Source: Cyathus striatus (Eukaryota; Basidiomycota; Agaricomycetes; Agaricales; Nidulariaceae). Taken from it: 64,000 nucleotides of DNA. The stretch lies in contig JAOVFP010000013.1 in NCBI GenBank assembly GCA_025738555.1, positions 2,170,001 to 2,234,000 on the forward strand, read 5' to 3'. Both the position numbers and the translations under genes were made by a program. Shown piece by piece: positions 1 through 10,249 of this stretch; within the stretch, counting starts at the first letter, position 1, and every line of letters starts with the position of its first letter. The notes beneath the pieces are model-generated. The model saw nothing but the letters and a program-made list of their open reading frames with translations, had not been told where the DNA came from and did no database searches.

Positions 1-2289
1 CTTTCTCAATGTGTTCTGTACTGGGGTCTCAAAGTCAAGACTTTAAGAATTATAAAATTAAGGTCTGTCATATTACATTTACTAGCATATCAAAGTCATG
101 TGATATACACTATGGTTACTCTGATTGGTTCAATTTAATCATTGATTTGACTCCTTCAACTTACTTGTGCTCACTTTTCACACTGGTATGCAATTTGTAT
201 GTCTCAAGTACAGTTTAAGCACATAATAAAATTATGTATTTCAGTTTTGGTTATAGATTGAAGTTTTTAGAAGTGTACTGGTCAACAAATCCAATAAGTA
301 TGTAGCATCTGAATAATAAAACAGTTGGTGAGATGTATAAGTACCCATTTCCAGCTTGCAATTTAACTTGTTTTATGCACTATGAAAAGACATAATAAAT
401 GAGTCCCCAACTTGAAAATGTACCTGTATATTTCCCATTCAATTCTCTGTTTACTCAGTTTCCATAATATGTGACTTGCAAATGGTCCTCCAGGAGGTTG
501 CTGGTGATAGCCTATAGGCTTTGTCAGTTGTGATACTGTATTGATTATATCCAGATGGCTTCAAGAGACTTCATAACAGAGGTAACTTATAAAGTGACTG
601 TCCAAGACATTCATTGAGCTTGCTTATAATCCTTATTTATAAATAGCACCTCAGTGTGGTCCATCATTTCTGCTGGGGTCATTTTCACTCTCCCAATAGG
701 GAAGTTCTTTCCCCAGTGGTGTCAGTGCAGTGCCCATTAAAGTCTTGAGGCTATTGACACAGTATAGACAGACTGTTATCATCTGGGATTTATGTTACAT
801 AGTGCTTCAAGTTTATTTCAGCATTGCATGAATGACTGCTGTCACATAGATCTTGTATTCGTTCAGGCAATAAAATTTTCATTGTACTATCAGCATCATT
901 CTCTTGGTTTGTTGAAAAGTTCCATTGAGGGGTATATATTTATTCCAGTGAGTGGGTATCATATTATAGGTCTACTAAGAATCTTTAACTGGGACTCAAG
1001 GATGTCCACTGCTGGTGAATAGTGAACCCATATGTAATATTTGGCATATTTTTGTGTTCACTATATAACAATATATCCTTCATTATAAGACTGCCAAAAC
1101 ATTTGTTACCTGATCATTTCAGACAAGAAACAGATGAGAAAACAGTGTCAGCCTATTAAAGCTAATCATAAACCTATGTATGGCTGTATTTACACCCATA
1201 CTGTACCATCAAGAGCTCAAAAAAAATTCATATGGTACAGTTACAGGTGGAATCCATACTGTAAATGGTTTTTGAAATATGGCTGTAACCCATTATGGTA
1301 TGGTTGGCAGCCTTAGTTATACAGCATTTCATACACAGACATTCATAGAACCTACAAAAATCATACAGTGGCATCCAAATGTATTGCACAACAAGTGCAA
1401 ACAATAGATAATGGCTTTGTAAAACAGCAAAACACAATGTATGTACTAGTCTTGTATCAAACTAGGGGTTTTGGCAGGGCAGTGTAATAAAAAAAAGATC
1501 CCTTGATTTCAAAATGTACTGTATGAATCAAATCAATTGGGCACCCCTTTAAGTGCATGACAGGCCCAAACCACAAAGTAATTTTGGTACATGAAGATTT
1601 GTAGTGTGACATACCAGAATTTTCAGCATTTTGAGCACTCAAGCTAGCCAAAAATTTGAATTAGTGCATGTATTTTACTTGTAGAAGTACAGAACACTAT
1701 AATCTAGGAAGAAATAGCTTTCAGAGAGGAAAAAATGCCCATAAATTAGTTATTAATCTGCAAATATGCTGGTGCCTATATATGTTACAGTTTAACCATT
1801 CAGCATTTTCATTTGTGATGCATGACTTGGACCAAATTTTGGCATGGCAGAATGGGTGCATGACACATGACTGCCCAATTGATTTGATTCATACAGTAGT
1901 ATAGCATTGTCATAGCTGTACTTTTCCCAACCTCACTTTCTGCACTTTCTGCACTTCTCAACTTGTATAGATTTCATTCTTCCAGTTTCCCTTCTGCTCT
2001 TCTGACTGAAGGTTGCTGAGCTTCTATATTACCAGACTCATCCAGTTTGTTATCCATTATCCATTATGCATTCTCCATTGTACCCTGGGTATACTTGCTC
2101 TCAGCATTCATCCCAATCCTTAGACTGTCCTTGGTACATATTGTATTCACTTACTGCTCCACCTTCTGCCACCATCTTATTATTGTTATCAACTAGTGTA
2201 CCACTATCCCATTCATTCACTGGTCATCAGTGAAGTCATAGTATTCAAGTAGCACATATTGTACTAAGACTACTCAGTTCAAATATTGA
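1..2289. other. AT-rich non-coding flank
   Basis: No credible gene is seen. Open frames are short, overlap on both strands and lack recognisable domains. The stretch is AT-rich and CpG-poor like the neighbouring transposons, and probably consists of decayed repeats. The only element that can be delimited is the MITE at 1519-1896. Confidence 0.6.
1519..1896. mobile_element. MITE with 25-bp perfect terminal inverted repeats
   Basis: Bases 1519-1543 are the exact reverse complement of 1872-1896 (outer end CTGTATGAATC). Both ends are flanked by TA (1517-1518 and 1897-1898), as expected of a Tc1/mariner-type target site. The 378-base interior has no transposase frame, so this would be a non-autonomous copy mobilised in trans. 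Assignment to Tc1/mariner rests only on the TA duplication and is an inference. Confidence 0.75.
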
Positions 2290-2294
2290 CTAAG

Positions 2295-2903
2295 TGTCAT
2301 GTCCCGTTCTATTCCACTAGGGACAAGAACCTTGGAGTAGATAGTCTAATAGTGGAGTAACTTGTACAACATTAGTAGGGTGTGTGGAGATGATGAACAA
2401 GTACGGGAGTAGTGGAATGTTGGCTTCAACTTGTGTGTTGCACCCCTTGGACTTCCAGTTCTGTATTTAGAACAAAGTGGAGTAAGTGGCAAAATAGTGG
2501 AGTTGGCTCAAGGCCCAAGTGGGAGAAGGGTGTAAACATAGTTGATTTGAAACTAAAGTATATCTACATTACAGGAGTAGTTTATATAGTAAACTACTTT
2601 GTCCAAATGCATATGGAGTAATGCCCATGGGTATGTGGCATCCTAGGGTTAAGTAAACTCCATGAAATGTAGAACATGGTAAACTAGTAGTACACCTCTA
2701 GATTATAGTCATAGGAGAAATGGCTGTGGCCGGAGAACAAGGTAGTAATATTAAAGGGAAGGAACAAGTAAACAGATACAAGTAAACATTAGTAAGGAAG
2801 AGTTCAATATATAACAAGTATACATAGTCTGGAGGAAATGTACTAAAAGCAGAGTAAACCTGGAGTTGACTCCAATGGTACAGGGATTGTCATGGATATG
2901 ACA
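2295..2903 (-). repeat. 3' LTR of element A
   Basis: It begins TGTCA and ends TGACA, is 609 bases long and matches 10250-10858 throughout. On the minus strand it is preceded by a purine-rich stretch ending GGAGGATAC, the probable polypurine tract for plus-strand priming. A closely similar tract precedes the 3' LTRs of B, C and E. Confidence 0.95.
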
Positions 2904-3233
2904 GTATCCTCCCATTAAGGCCGAGCCTTCGAGGCCTTTGAGACGAATAGGAATAGTTATGCTTATTCAGCAGTGAAAACTCTGGAGATTGCTGAGGGCA
3001 ATGCCAGAGGTGGAGTAAATGATACTGTGGTGGAGATAATGAGTCTGGGAGTGAAAAATGAAGATAGAAATGAAAATCAAGCCAGAGGAAAATGTGCATA
3101 GACAGGAGAAAATGTTTTGTAGGTTTTGGACTTTGAATTGTTTTTTGGTGTATGTGTGTGCATGAGTGCACTAGGAATTGAAACTAAGAAAACGAGTGAA
3201 AGCAGAGTAAAATGAGTAAAAGCGGAGTAAAGT
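2904..3233 (+). pseudogene. Remnant tail of the antisense Zn-cluster gene in element A
   Basis: In element C the region between 3' LTR and integrase is 2.2 kb and carries an antisense gene. Here it is only 330 bases. The left edge matches the sequence next to the C LTR (GTATCCTCCC...). From about 2990 it resembles the 3' end of the antisense gene of C (shared GATTGCTGAG.GCAATGCC), followed by the shared trailer with ACTTTGAATTGTTTTTTGG. The simplest reading is an internal deletion of about 1.9 kb that removed nearly all of the gene. Confidence 0.6.
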
Positions 3234-4748
3234 CTAAGTGGTGTCTGGATTGGGCTTATCAGGATATTTTGAATGGAATTCCTCAATAAGTTCAAAAGCA
3301 TGCTCTAGCTCCATTGCAGCTAGCCAAGTTAATTCTTCGTCTGTGCCCTTGTATCCAGACCAGCGGACTAGATACCGGAGTTTGCATTTGCAACAACGAT
3401 CTAACTTGGAGTCACAGATTTTGCTGACTTCATACTCAATGTTGCCATCAAGTTCCACTGGAGGAGGCAGAGGTATTTCACGTTCAGGGAAAGGATTTTC
3501 TGTGGCTGGCTCGAGCATAGAGACGTGGAAGACAGGATGAACTGAGCAAAAGTTGGTGGGGAGGCGTAAGGTGTGGGAGTGGGATCCAGTCTTGGCAATA
3601 ATCTCATATGGACCATAATACTTTTCAGCAAACTTTTTTGCTGGACAAGTAGATTTAAAGAACTTAGCACAGACAAAAGCCTTTGTTCCAACCTTGAACT
3701 CTGGAGCTGGCAACCGACAGTTGTCTGCTCTGACTTGATAACGCTTTTGAGCAAGTGCTATTTCAATTTTGAGGAGTTCATGAAGTTCTTGGAGGTCAAT
3801 GGCAAATTCCTGTGCTTTAGCTGCAGTAACATCTCGTTCCAGATGAACTGTTATTGCTGGGTGATAACCCTTGTTGGCAAAGAAGGGGGTTGTATTAGTG
3901 GTCGAGCTCGGAGTATTATTATATGTGAACTCAGCGAGAGGGAGTAGAACAGCCCAGTTGTCCTGCTGGTAGTTGCAGTAAATGTGGACATATTGCTCCA
4001 GAACTTGGTTGATACGTTCTGTTTGTCCATCGCCCTCTGGGTGATACCCGGAGGTAAAGTGCAAGGTCATGTCGAGGACTTTGCCCAATGAATGAAAGAA
4101 ATGAGAGATGAACTCTGAGCCTCTGTTGGAGGTAACATGCTCTGGAACACCATGTTTAGAAAATACATGCAAGACGAAGAGCTGAGCGAGTTGGGTGGAG
4201 GTAATGGTGTTATAGCAAGGGATGAATATTGCCTGCTTGCTGAAACGATCTATGATGACCAGAATGGAGTTATACTCTTCTGAACCAGACTTAGGAAGTG
4301 TTTCGATGAAATCCATTGAAATAGAACTCCATGGATGTTCCGGAATTGGGAGTTGCTTCAAGGTGCCATAGGGTCGATGCCTTTGGGGTTTAGATTGCAT
4401 GCAAGTGGTACAGGACTTACAGTTGTCCTTGATATAAGTGCAGAGGCTGGGCCAAGTGTATTCATGCCTGATGATGGACAAGGTCTTGTTTTGACCAGGG
4501 TGTCCAGCAAGGATGTGATCATGCTTGTACTGGAGAATGCAGAGGTGAAGGGAGTTGTCATTGGGAACATAGATATGTTCATCGAGATGGAGTAATTTGT
4601 CTGTTCCAATTGACCAATGACCAGTGGGATCTCAGAGATGAATGGCAGCAACAGTGTCAGTAGGTTGAGTGATCAGGATATCATGATGAAGCTGCTCAAC
4701 ATCCATAACTATGCTAGCTCCGAGAACTGGTAGGAAGAGAATAGTAGC
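3234..4748 (-). pseudogene. Integrase with C-terminal chromodomain (element A)
   Basis: The integrase inserts retroelement cDNA; the chromodomain of chromoviruses is thought to steer it to modified histones. A 415-codon frame (3234-4481) covers the DDE core, the GPY/F-like region and, at about residues 345-400, a chromodomain (ELDGNIEYEV, LVRWSGYKGTDEELTWL). The N-terminal zinc-binding part (H..H, CKSCTTC) lies further upstream, and two in-frame TGA codons between it and RNase H cut it off. The first core Asp is present (SMDFIETLP). The second, usually TSDRG, is TSNRG through GAC to AAC at a CpG. The stop ends in NPDTT just inside the 3' LTR region. Catalytically dead as it stands. Confidence 0.9.
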
Positions 4749-7046
4749 TCACAATGAGGTAGTGAGTTGTTCTTGAGTGAAGACTGGCCTAAAGTTATGT
4801 GGATTGACTGTGGCATAGTCATTATCCCCCTCTTTAGGATAGATGTCCCAGCATCTAGTTAATGCATCTGGTTTAGCTCCGAGCTTCCCCGGACGAAAAT
4901 GTATAACTAGATTGAATTGAGAAAGATACTCTGACCAACGGGCTTGATGACGAGTGAGGATCTTGGTGGTGGAGAAGTATTCTAGGTTCTTATGATCAGT
5001 GACCACATTGATTGGAATACCAGAACCCTCCAAGTAATGTCGCCATACTTTGAAAGCTTCAAAGATTGCTAGAAGTTCTTTGTCATGGGTGTCATAGTTC
5101 AACTCCAGAGCAGTAAAGGTCCTGGAGTGGAATGCTATAGAGTGGATATTGCCATCATCAGCAATAATAGAGAGAATAGCTCTGAGTGCATAATCTGAAG
5201 CATCAATCTCAACTATAATCTGTGCATCTGGCACCCAGTGTGTAAGCACTGGAGCAGTACTGAAAGCATCTTTCAGATGATTGAACGCTGCACAGCATGC
5301 CAGAGTAAAGTCCCACTTCAAACCCTTCCGGGTAAGATGTGTTAATGAAACAACAATGTCTGAGTAATCTCGGATGAAACATTGGTAGAAATTGGCAAAG
5401 CCAAGGAAAGATTGAACATCTTTCACTTTTCTAGGCTCAGGCCAATCCTGAATTGTTTGGACTTTGTCCTTAGACATTGTGAGGCCAGATGGAGAAAGAA
5501 CGAAACCAAGGTACTCAACAGACTCTGTGTGGAATTCACACTTATCTGCCCAGACATAAAGACCATGCTTTTGTAATTGGCATAGGACTTCCTTAATGTG
5601 TTGATGGTGTTCCTCCATGTTATTGGAGTAGATAAGAATATCGTCGAGGTAAACTATTATGCACATGTCAAGTAAATCCTTGAAGATGTTGTTCATAAAA
5701 CATTGAAAAGTTGCCGGTGCATTGGTAAGTCCAAATGGCATTACTAGCCATTCAAACGAGCCATAGCAAGTGCAAAAGGCAGTCTTCCATTCATCTCCAT
5801 TGGTGATACAGACAAGATGGTAAGTGTGGTGGAGGTTGATTTTAGAATAAATTCGAGCCTTGCAAGGACTATCAAAGAGGTCGGCAATGAGAGGGAGAGG
5901 GTACCTATCCTTTTTGGAAATGGCATTGAGTCCACAGAAATCAACACAAAGCTGAAGTGAACCATCCTTCTTCCAGACAAAGAGCACTGGTGCTCCGTGT
6001 GGAGAACATGAAGGATGTATGAAGCCAATATGGAAATGTTTGTCAATGAACTCCCGTAAAGATCCAAGCTCAGATTGGGAAAGGGAATAGATTGTACCAA
6101 CTGGAGGAGAAGAGCCTTCGTCCAAATTGATTTTAAGATCGTAAGGACGGTGTGGAGCAAGTGTATCTGCTTGGTTCTTGCTGAAGATGTCAGCAAACTC
6201 ATGGTAGTCTGAGGGAACATTAGAAAGGTCAATGGTCTCTGTGGCCATAGTGGCAGCAGCAGACACAGAGACTACAGCACTGAGATGTATCCTGAAGGTT
6301 TGAGACCCTTCAAGTTTGCTAGCTCTAAGAAATGTGGCAGCATTGATCATAGAGATGCTCAGAGGAGGACAAGAGTCTGGTGGAGGAAAAGATGGCTCAT
6401 CTGGTGAAGCAGGTGGCAATGAAGGAGTATCCTTCAGAGCAGGGGTCGACGAAAGCAGAGGTGATTCCTCTGTAACAGTGGTTTGGAAGTGAAGTATGCA
6501 TCTCTGTACCCAGTCAATCAACAGATTGTATTGGGAGAGCCAGTTAAATCCTAGAACCATGGAACAAGAAGAATCAAGTGGAGTCACATAAAGTGCAAGG
6601 GAGATGCATTTACCAGATGGAAACATTACAGGCAAAGTAGTACTTTCTGTAAGAGTAGAGTTTGTGGTGCCGTCAAACAGTTGTAATGCTATCAGGGTTA
6701 TAGGAGTGGTAGGTAGGTGATTTCTCCAGATGAAGAATGAGTCAATGAAACAGTGAGTGGAGCCAGAGTCAATAAGAGCAGCATAGGTAAGTGACATGTT
6801 CGGTGTTATAGGAGATGGAGAAGAGAGCAGTATATGTACAGCCTGAGGGTCAAAAAGAGTGGACACATTAAGTCTTACCTCCATGAGAGCACAAGGGAGA
6901 GGAATGCGGCCCTCGATTTGTGTGGAGTTACAAGGACCACACTCTATTTTTTTGAACTCCCTGTAGTGGGGCTCACCGAGGCAGACGCCTTGGAGGAAAT
7001 AGCAGCAGTGCGTGCTCTTGCAGCCACAGATGTAGCCTTGCAGCAA
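4749..7046 (-). CDS. Protease - reverse transcriptase - RNase H polyprotein (element A)
   Basis: An open frame of 765 codons with the usual chromovirus pol order. The aspartic protease is near residues 90-100 ([11 protein letters not shown]). RT spans about 300-530, with FGLTNAPATF and the YLDD box at about 466-469. RNase H follows from about 600 (IVEIDASDYAL, ELNYDTHDKELLAI). RT motif A reads KINLHH where the related copy C has KIDLHH, so one of the metal-binding Asp residues is lost (ATCGAC to ATCAAC, a CpG change). It ends at a TGA just after RNase H, so the integrase is a separate, broken frame. The gag zinc knuckle (CLFCAKARHIAKDC) lies just upstream around 7020-7100 in another frame. 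Confidence 0.92.
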   Translation of the reverse strand: MLQGYICGCKSTHCCYFLQGVCLGEPHYREFKKIECGPCNSTQIEGRIPLPCALMEVRLNVSTLFDPQAVHILLSSPSPITPNMSLTYAALIDSGSTHCFIDSFFIWRNHLPTTPITLIALQLFDGTTNSTLTESTTLPVMFPSGKCISLALYVTPLDSSCSMVLGFNWLSQYNLLIDWVQRCILHFQTTVTEESPLLSSTPALKDTPSLPPASPDEPSFPPPDSCPPLSISMINAATFLRASKLEGSQTFRIHLSAVVSVSAAATMATETIDLSNVPSDYHEFADIFSKNQADTLAPHRPYDLKINLDEGSSPPVGTIYSLSQSELGSLREFIDKHFHIGFIHPSCSPHGAPVLFVWKKDGSLQLCVDFCGLNAISKKDRYPLPLIADLFDSPCKARIYSKINLHHTYHLVCITNGDEWKTAFCTCYGSFEWLVMPFGLTNAPATFQCFMNNIFKDLLDMCIIVYLDDILIYSNNMEEHHQHIKEVLCQLQKHGLYVWADKCEFHTESVEYLGFVLSPSGLTMSKDKVQTIQDWPEPRKVKDVQSFLGFANFYQCFIRDYSDIVVSLTHLTRKGLKWDFTLACCAAFNHLKDAFSTAPVLTHWVPDAQIIVEIDASDYALRAILSIIADDGNIHSIAFHSRTFTALELNYDTHDKELLAIFEAFKVWRHYLEGSGIPINVVTDHKNLEYFSTTKILTRHQARWSEYLSQFNLVIHFRPGKLGAKPDALTRCWDIYPKEGDNDYATVNPHNFRPVFTQEQLTTSL

Positions 7047-7889
7047 TCCTTAGCTATGTGTCTAGCTTTAGCACAAAACAAGCAGAGCTTGTTGTCCAAA
7101 CAATGTTTGCGCTCCTCCGGAGTTAACTTACCATCAGGTCCTAATTTACCTGTTAAGTCTGGGCCTTAAGAGGCAGGATGGTGTGGTTGGGCTGTAGACC
7201 TGGAGGAAGTGCTGAGAGTTGGTACTGATGCAGCATTAGAGGTGGAGGTAGCCGGTTCTGCAGGAGTGTTTCCCCAGTTCCTATTGTTGGAAGCTGGAGG
7301 AAGAGTCTTGGAAGGTGTAGCAGCAACCTTGTGATGTCTCTCCTCAATGGCACGCTTGGTACTGCGCTCCCAATGGCGCTGATCAAAGCTCTGGGCCAAA
7401 GCCTTCATAGGTTGAAGGGATTCAGGACAAGGAATCTCCCTGCTGGAGATTTTGTCCTTAATGCGTGGACATAACCCATAGTAGTATTGTGAGGTGAGGG
7501 ATGGGTCATCCCAGTTCAACAAGGTAGCATACTTGTTGAAATTGATTTTGTATGAAGTGATGTGATGGTTGTTTTCCATCTTCAGTGCACGGATTTCCAA
7601 TTCAGCCTCTGCGTGTGGGTTAGTTTGTCCAAAGTAAGTCCAGAGCAGACTAATGAAAAAGAGCCAGTCATCCATCCAGTGCTCATAAACATCCTCATCC
7701 AGATGTGAACTGAACAAAGCCCCTGCAGATCCCCAGAGAAAAGTTAACATATAGTCAACTTTCGCCTGGTCACTGTTGTAAAGGTGGGGGTTGTTCCGGA
7801 AATTTAGGCGGCACTGAGTTAAGAATGCATCCAGCTTATCAGTGCTAGAGCCATCAAAAATGTCAGGCACTTTGACTTTCTTGTCACAT
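7000..7889 (-). pseudogene. Gag capsid and zinc-knuckle part (element A)
   Basis: The 234-codon frame at 7166-7870 is the capsid-like gag region (PDIFDGSSTDKLDAFL at its start). It matches gag segments of elements B, C and E (LDAFLTQCRLNFRNNPHLY). A TAA at 7166 ends the frame. The CCHC knuckle C-x2-C-x4-H-x4-C is encoded further on, around 7020-7100, in a shifted frame, so at least one frameshift separates capsid and nucleocapsid. At the other side gag is interrupted by insert D1, and its N-terminal part lies beyond 9465. Confidence 0.85.
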
Positions 7890-8097
7890 TGTCATGGGTG
7901 AAACTTGATTAGTCATAAACACACACATATGGCTATATGGCCCGATGTCTGGAATCCACATCATCCGGATCTTTCTGAATACACTACCAAATAATTCTCA
8001 TGAGGCACTGCTTCTCTAGAAATAAACATATGGAAACACAAGCCAATACCTCACTTCTTGGTGACCAATAATCGATACTGTTAAAAATAGGTCACTA

Positions 8098-8440
8098 TTG
8101 TTCAAGAACAATGCCTATGCATTCAATTACCAAGGACATGCCATTGTTTCTAATAATAGAACTTCATTGTTCTTCACACCCATTGTTCAGAACAATGCCT
8201 ATGCATTCGCTTACCAAGGACATGCCATTGTTTCTAATAATAGAACTCCATTGTTCTTCACACCCATTGTTCAGAACAATGCCTATGCATTCACTTACCA
8301 AGGACATGCCATTGTTTCTAATAATAGAACTCCATTGTTCTTCACACCCATTGTTCAGAACAATGCCTATGCATTAAACTTACCAAGGATATGCCATTGT
8401 TTCTAATAATAGGACTCCATTGTTCTTTTGCACCCATTGT
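8098..8440. repeat. 84-bp tandem repeat, about four units, inside D1
   Basis: The word GAACAATGCC recurs at 8106, 8190, 8274 and 8358, a strict 84-base period. Each unit contains one AACAATG and several CATTGTT words. Because 84 is a multiple of three, two frames stay open across the array; this is a by-product of the period, not evidence of a protein. Confidence 0.92.
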
Positions 8441-9140
8441 GCAGAACAATGTCCTCCTATTCACCCATTGTCTTCATGCCCATTGTTTGCTGGGATCTAT
8501 AAATAGAATTCCATTGTTCATTGCCAGAACAATGTAATACTATTTCTGTCACCATTGTTCAAGACCTGACTCATCTCCTTGAACACCATTGTTCTGCGCA
8601 GCCTCCACCTCAAGACAATGGATCTACCATTACCAAATTTGAAGGACAATGCAGGATTGTTTTTGGATAGGATTAGTCAGCAGTAGGAGGAAAAGAGCAT
8701 AAAAGGAGAGAGGAATTGAGTCTTAGACAGTAGTTTTTATCCATTTTACCACAGCTTGACAGCTAGGATTCTACTCACCAGAGTTTTATCCATTACCAAA
8801 TAGCCTGTCACTAGCTAGGATCTTACTCACCAGTCCATCCCCAGTAGTTATTCTTACACATTAGATACAGAATCTATTGTGCTTTTCTTCAGTTCTATTA
8901 TTAACGTAAACGACGCAGCACAACTCACCGTATAAATAAATTCACAGTAATATCAAAGTAACTCAACTCAACTCAATGTAACGCAGCTCAACTCAACATA
9001 TCGAATCTCAATGTCACTTTTATCATATCTATTCAGTAACAGCACATATTAGTTTATGCGCTGCAGCCACCAAGCTACAGTCAGAAACAACCAAGGCCCT
9101 CAACTTCGTTTCGACCTTCACCACAGCACTAATCTTTATA

Positions 9141-9343
9141 TACAGCCTTCGCTGTACATACAAGCTTTCCTAGTGTTTCTAGCAGTTGTTGTTACCATAT
9201 ACAGCTTTAGCCGTATACTCTAGAAACTCCCACAGTTCATCTCTTATTTACAGCCTTCGCTGTACCACACCAGTCATGGGCCAAGTTCTAAGCAAACCTA
9301 GCAAAGCTCCACAGTTCATTGCCCATTTACAGTCTTTACTGTA
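9141..9343. repeat. Four copies of a 16-nt hairpin in D1
   Basis: TACAGC-CTTC-GCTGTA type hairpins lie at 9141-9156, 9200-9215, 9249-9264 and 9328-9343. The last reads TACAGT-CTTT-ACTGTA, so both arms changed together and pairing is kept. The second has one mismatch explained by CpG decay. D2 has two more, at 34642-34657 and about 34691-34706. Confidence 0.7.
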
Positions 9344-9465
9344 CATCCCATATCATAGGAGTTTGCAGGAATACATACAATCAGTATCCCTCGACCCCCA
9401 GGTGCTAGGTACGAATAAAGTCACTTCCTGCCAAACACCTAAGGTATCTATTACCTTGAATGACA

Positions 9466-10196
9466 ATGTGGTGCAGGAGTAGGAGGTGGCCAATCCATAA
9501 TGCGCTTGACTATGGTAGTCAGAGCACCAACCACATCTTCTCCCTCATAATGATGTCAACGAGGGCAGTAGGAGGATGAGCGAGAGGAGTGAGAGGAGCC
9601 ATGAGATGAAGGATCAGAGCCTCCTGGTCTGCCAGGCCCACCAGGAGGAGTTCCTCCATGGCCTGCAGAATCTCTGTGATCAGAGGGAGGAACTTCATCC
9701 TCAACATCACCAAACTGAGAATTACCATCAGAGGGCTCATGGTTGGAGCCATCCTCAGATGATTCATAACCATTGCCCCCACTACCATTATCTCCAGGTG
9801 GAGGTGGTGGCGGAGCATTCCTAGCACCTGCAGGTATAGGTGCTTTAGGGGGTGCTAGACCCAGAGTTGGAGCTTGTGGGTCGGAGTCAATGGTAGCATG
9901 TGGAATGAGTGTTGGGTCAAACAGAAAACAAGTGGCATGGGTCGGGCATTGCTGACATACTCGAATGCTGGTTGCAGCACCTGTTGAGCACGTCCAGCCG
10001 AGACAGGAATTCTCGAGACCAATGCACTGGCCAACTCTGGAACAGGAGAACGAGAAACAGAAAGAGGTCGCAGGACGGTAGTCATACGTTGAGTAGCAGA
10101 TTGCTGAGAAGCCAAACGATTACTGTGTCGGGCTTGCAGCAGGATTGTTTGCTGCTGGTGGCTGCGTTGATGAGCAGTCTCAGTACAAGTAGCCAT
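9466..10196 (-). pseudogene. Gag N-terminal region (element A)
   Basis: The probable gag start is the ATG at 10194-10196 (MATCTETAHQRSHQQ), 54 bases inside the 5' LTR. The same start exists in element C at 33070. The first ~95 residues are open, then the frame shifts after PMPLVF, where C continues in a proline- and acid-rich segment. D1 interrupts the remaining part. Gag of chromoviruses forms the virus-like particle; this copy cannot be translated through. Confidence 0.8.
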
Positions 10197-10237
10197 CAGA
10201 GAAAAGACAAATAATGCAGAGAAGATCCAAGGAAGTG

Positions 10238-10249
10238 AGTTTCAAATAC
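10238..10249 (-). promoter_or_regulatory. Predicted self-priming primer-binding site, element A
   Basis: Directly inside the 5' LTR the transcript strand reads GTATTTGAAACTCAC, which does not look like a tRNA 3' end. The ten bases ATTTGAAACT are complementary to the predicted RNA start within the LTR (10500-10509). This is the arrangement known for Tf1/sushi elements, which prime reverse transcription from their own 5' end. Confidence 0.55.

Larger units (their letters stand above)
7890..9465 (+). mobile_element. D1: solo-LTR-like insertion in gag of element A
   Basis: A 1576-base insert bounded by TGTCA...TGACA. Removing it rejoins the gag frames on both sides. It codes for nothing convincing. 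It resembles D2 (13332-34827, itself split): same edges, a TATA-like ATAAAAGG at about 8700, AACAATG/CATTGTT motifs in the left half, small hairpins in the right half, and shared words such as CAAGTTCTAAGCAA. A long solo LTR or a non-autonomous LTR derivative fits best. The target duplication is not clean (ACAT against ATGT), so the exact edges are uncertain by a few bases. Confidence 0.7.

Noticed and set aside
8098..8406. Two overlapping open frames of about 90-100 codons over the D1 tandem array
   Set aside because: They arise because the 84-base period is divisible by three; the products are repeats of a non-coding LTR.
8098..8440. CRISPR-like array
   Set aside because: Units are contiguous without variable spacers, and the genome is eukaryotic.
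7886..9469. Clean target-site duplication for D1
   Set aside because: Flanks read ACAT and ATGT, which are not direct repeats; the insertion is inferred from the restored gag frame instead.
9519..9827. 102-codon minus-strand frame in element A (methionine/leucine rich), and its counterpart at 32389-32697
   Set aside because: Out-of-frame shadow of the proline-rich gag segment, which is better matched by the other frame (32501-32809 in C).
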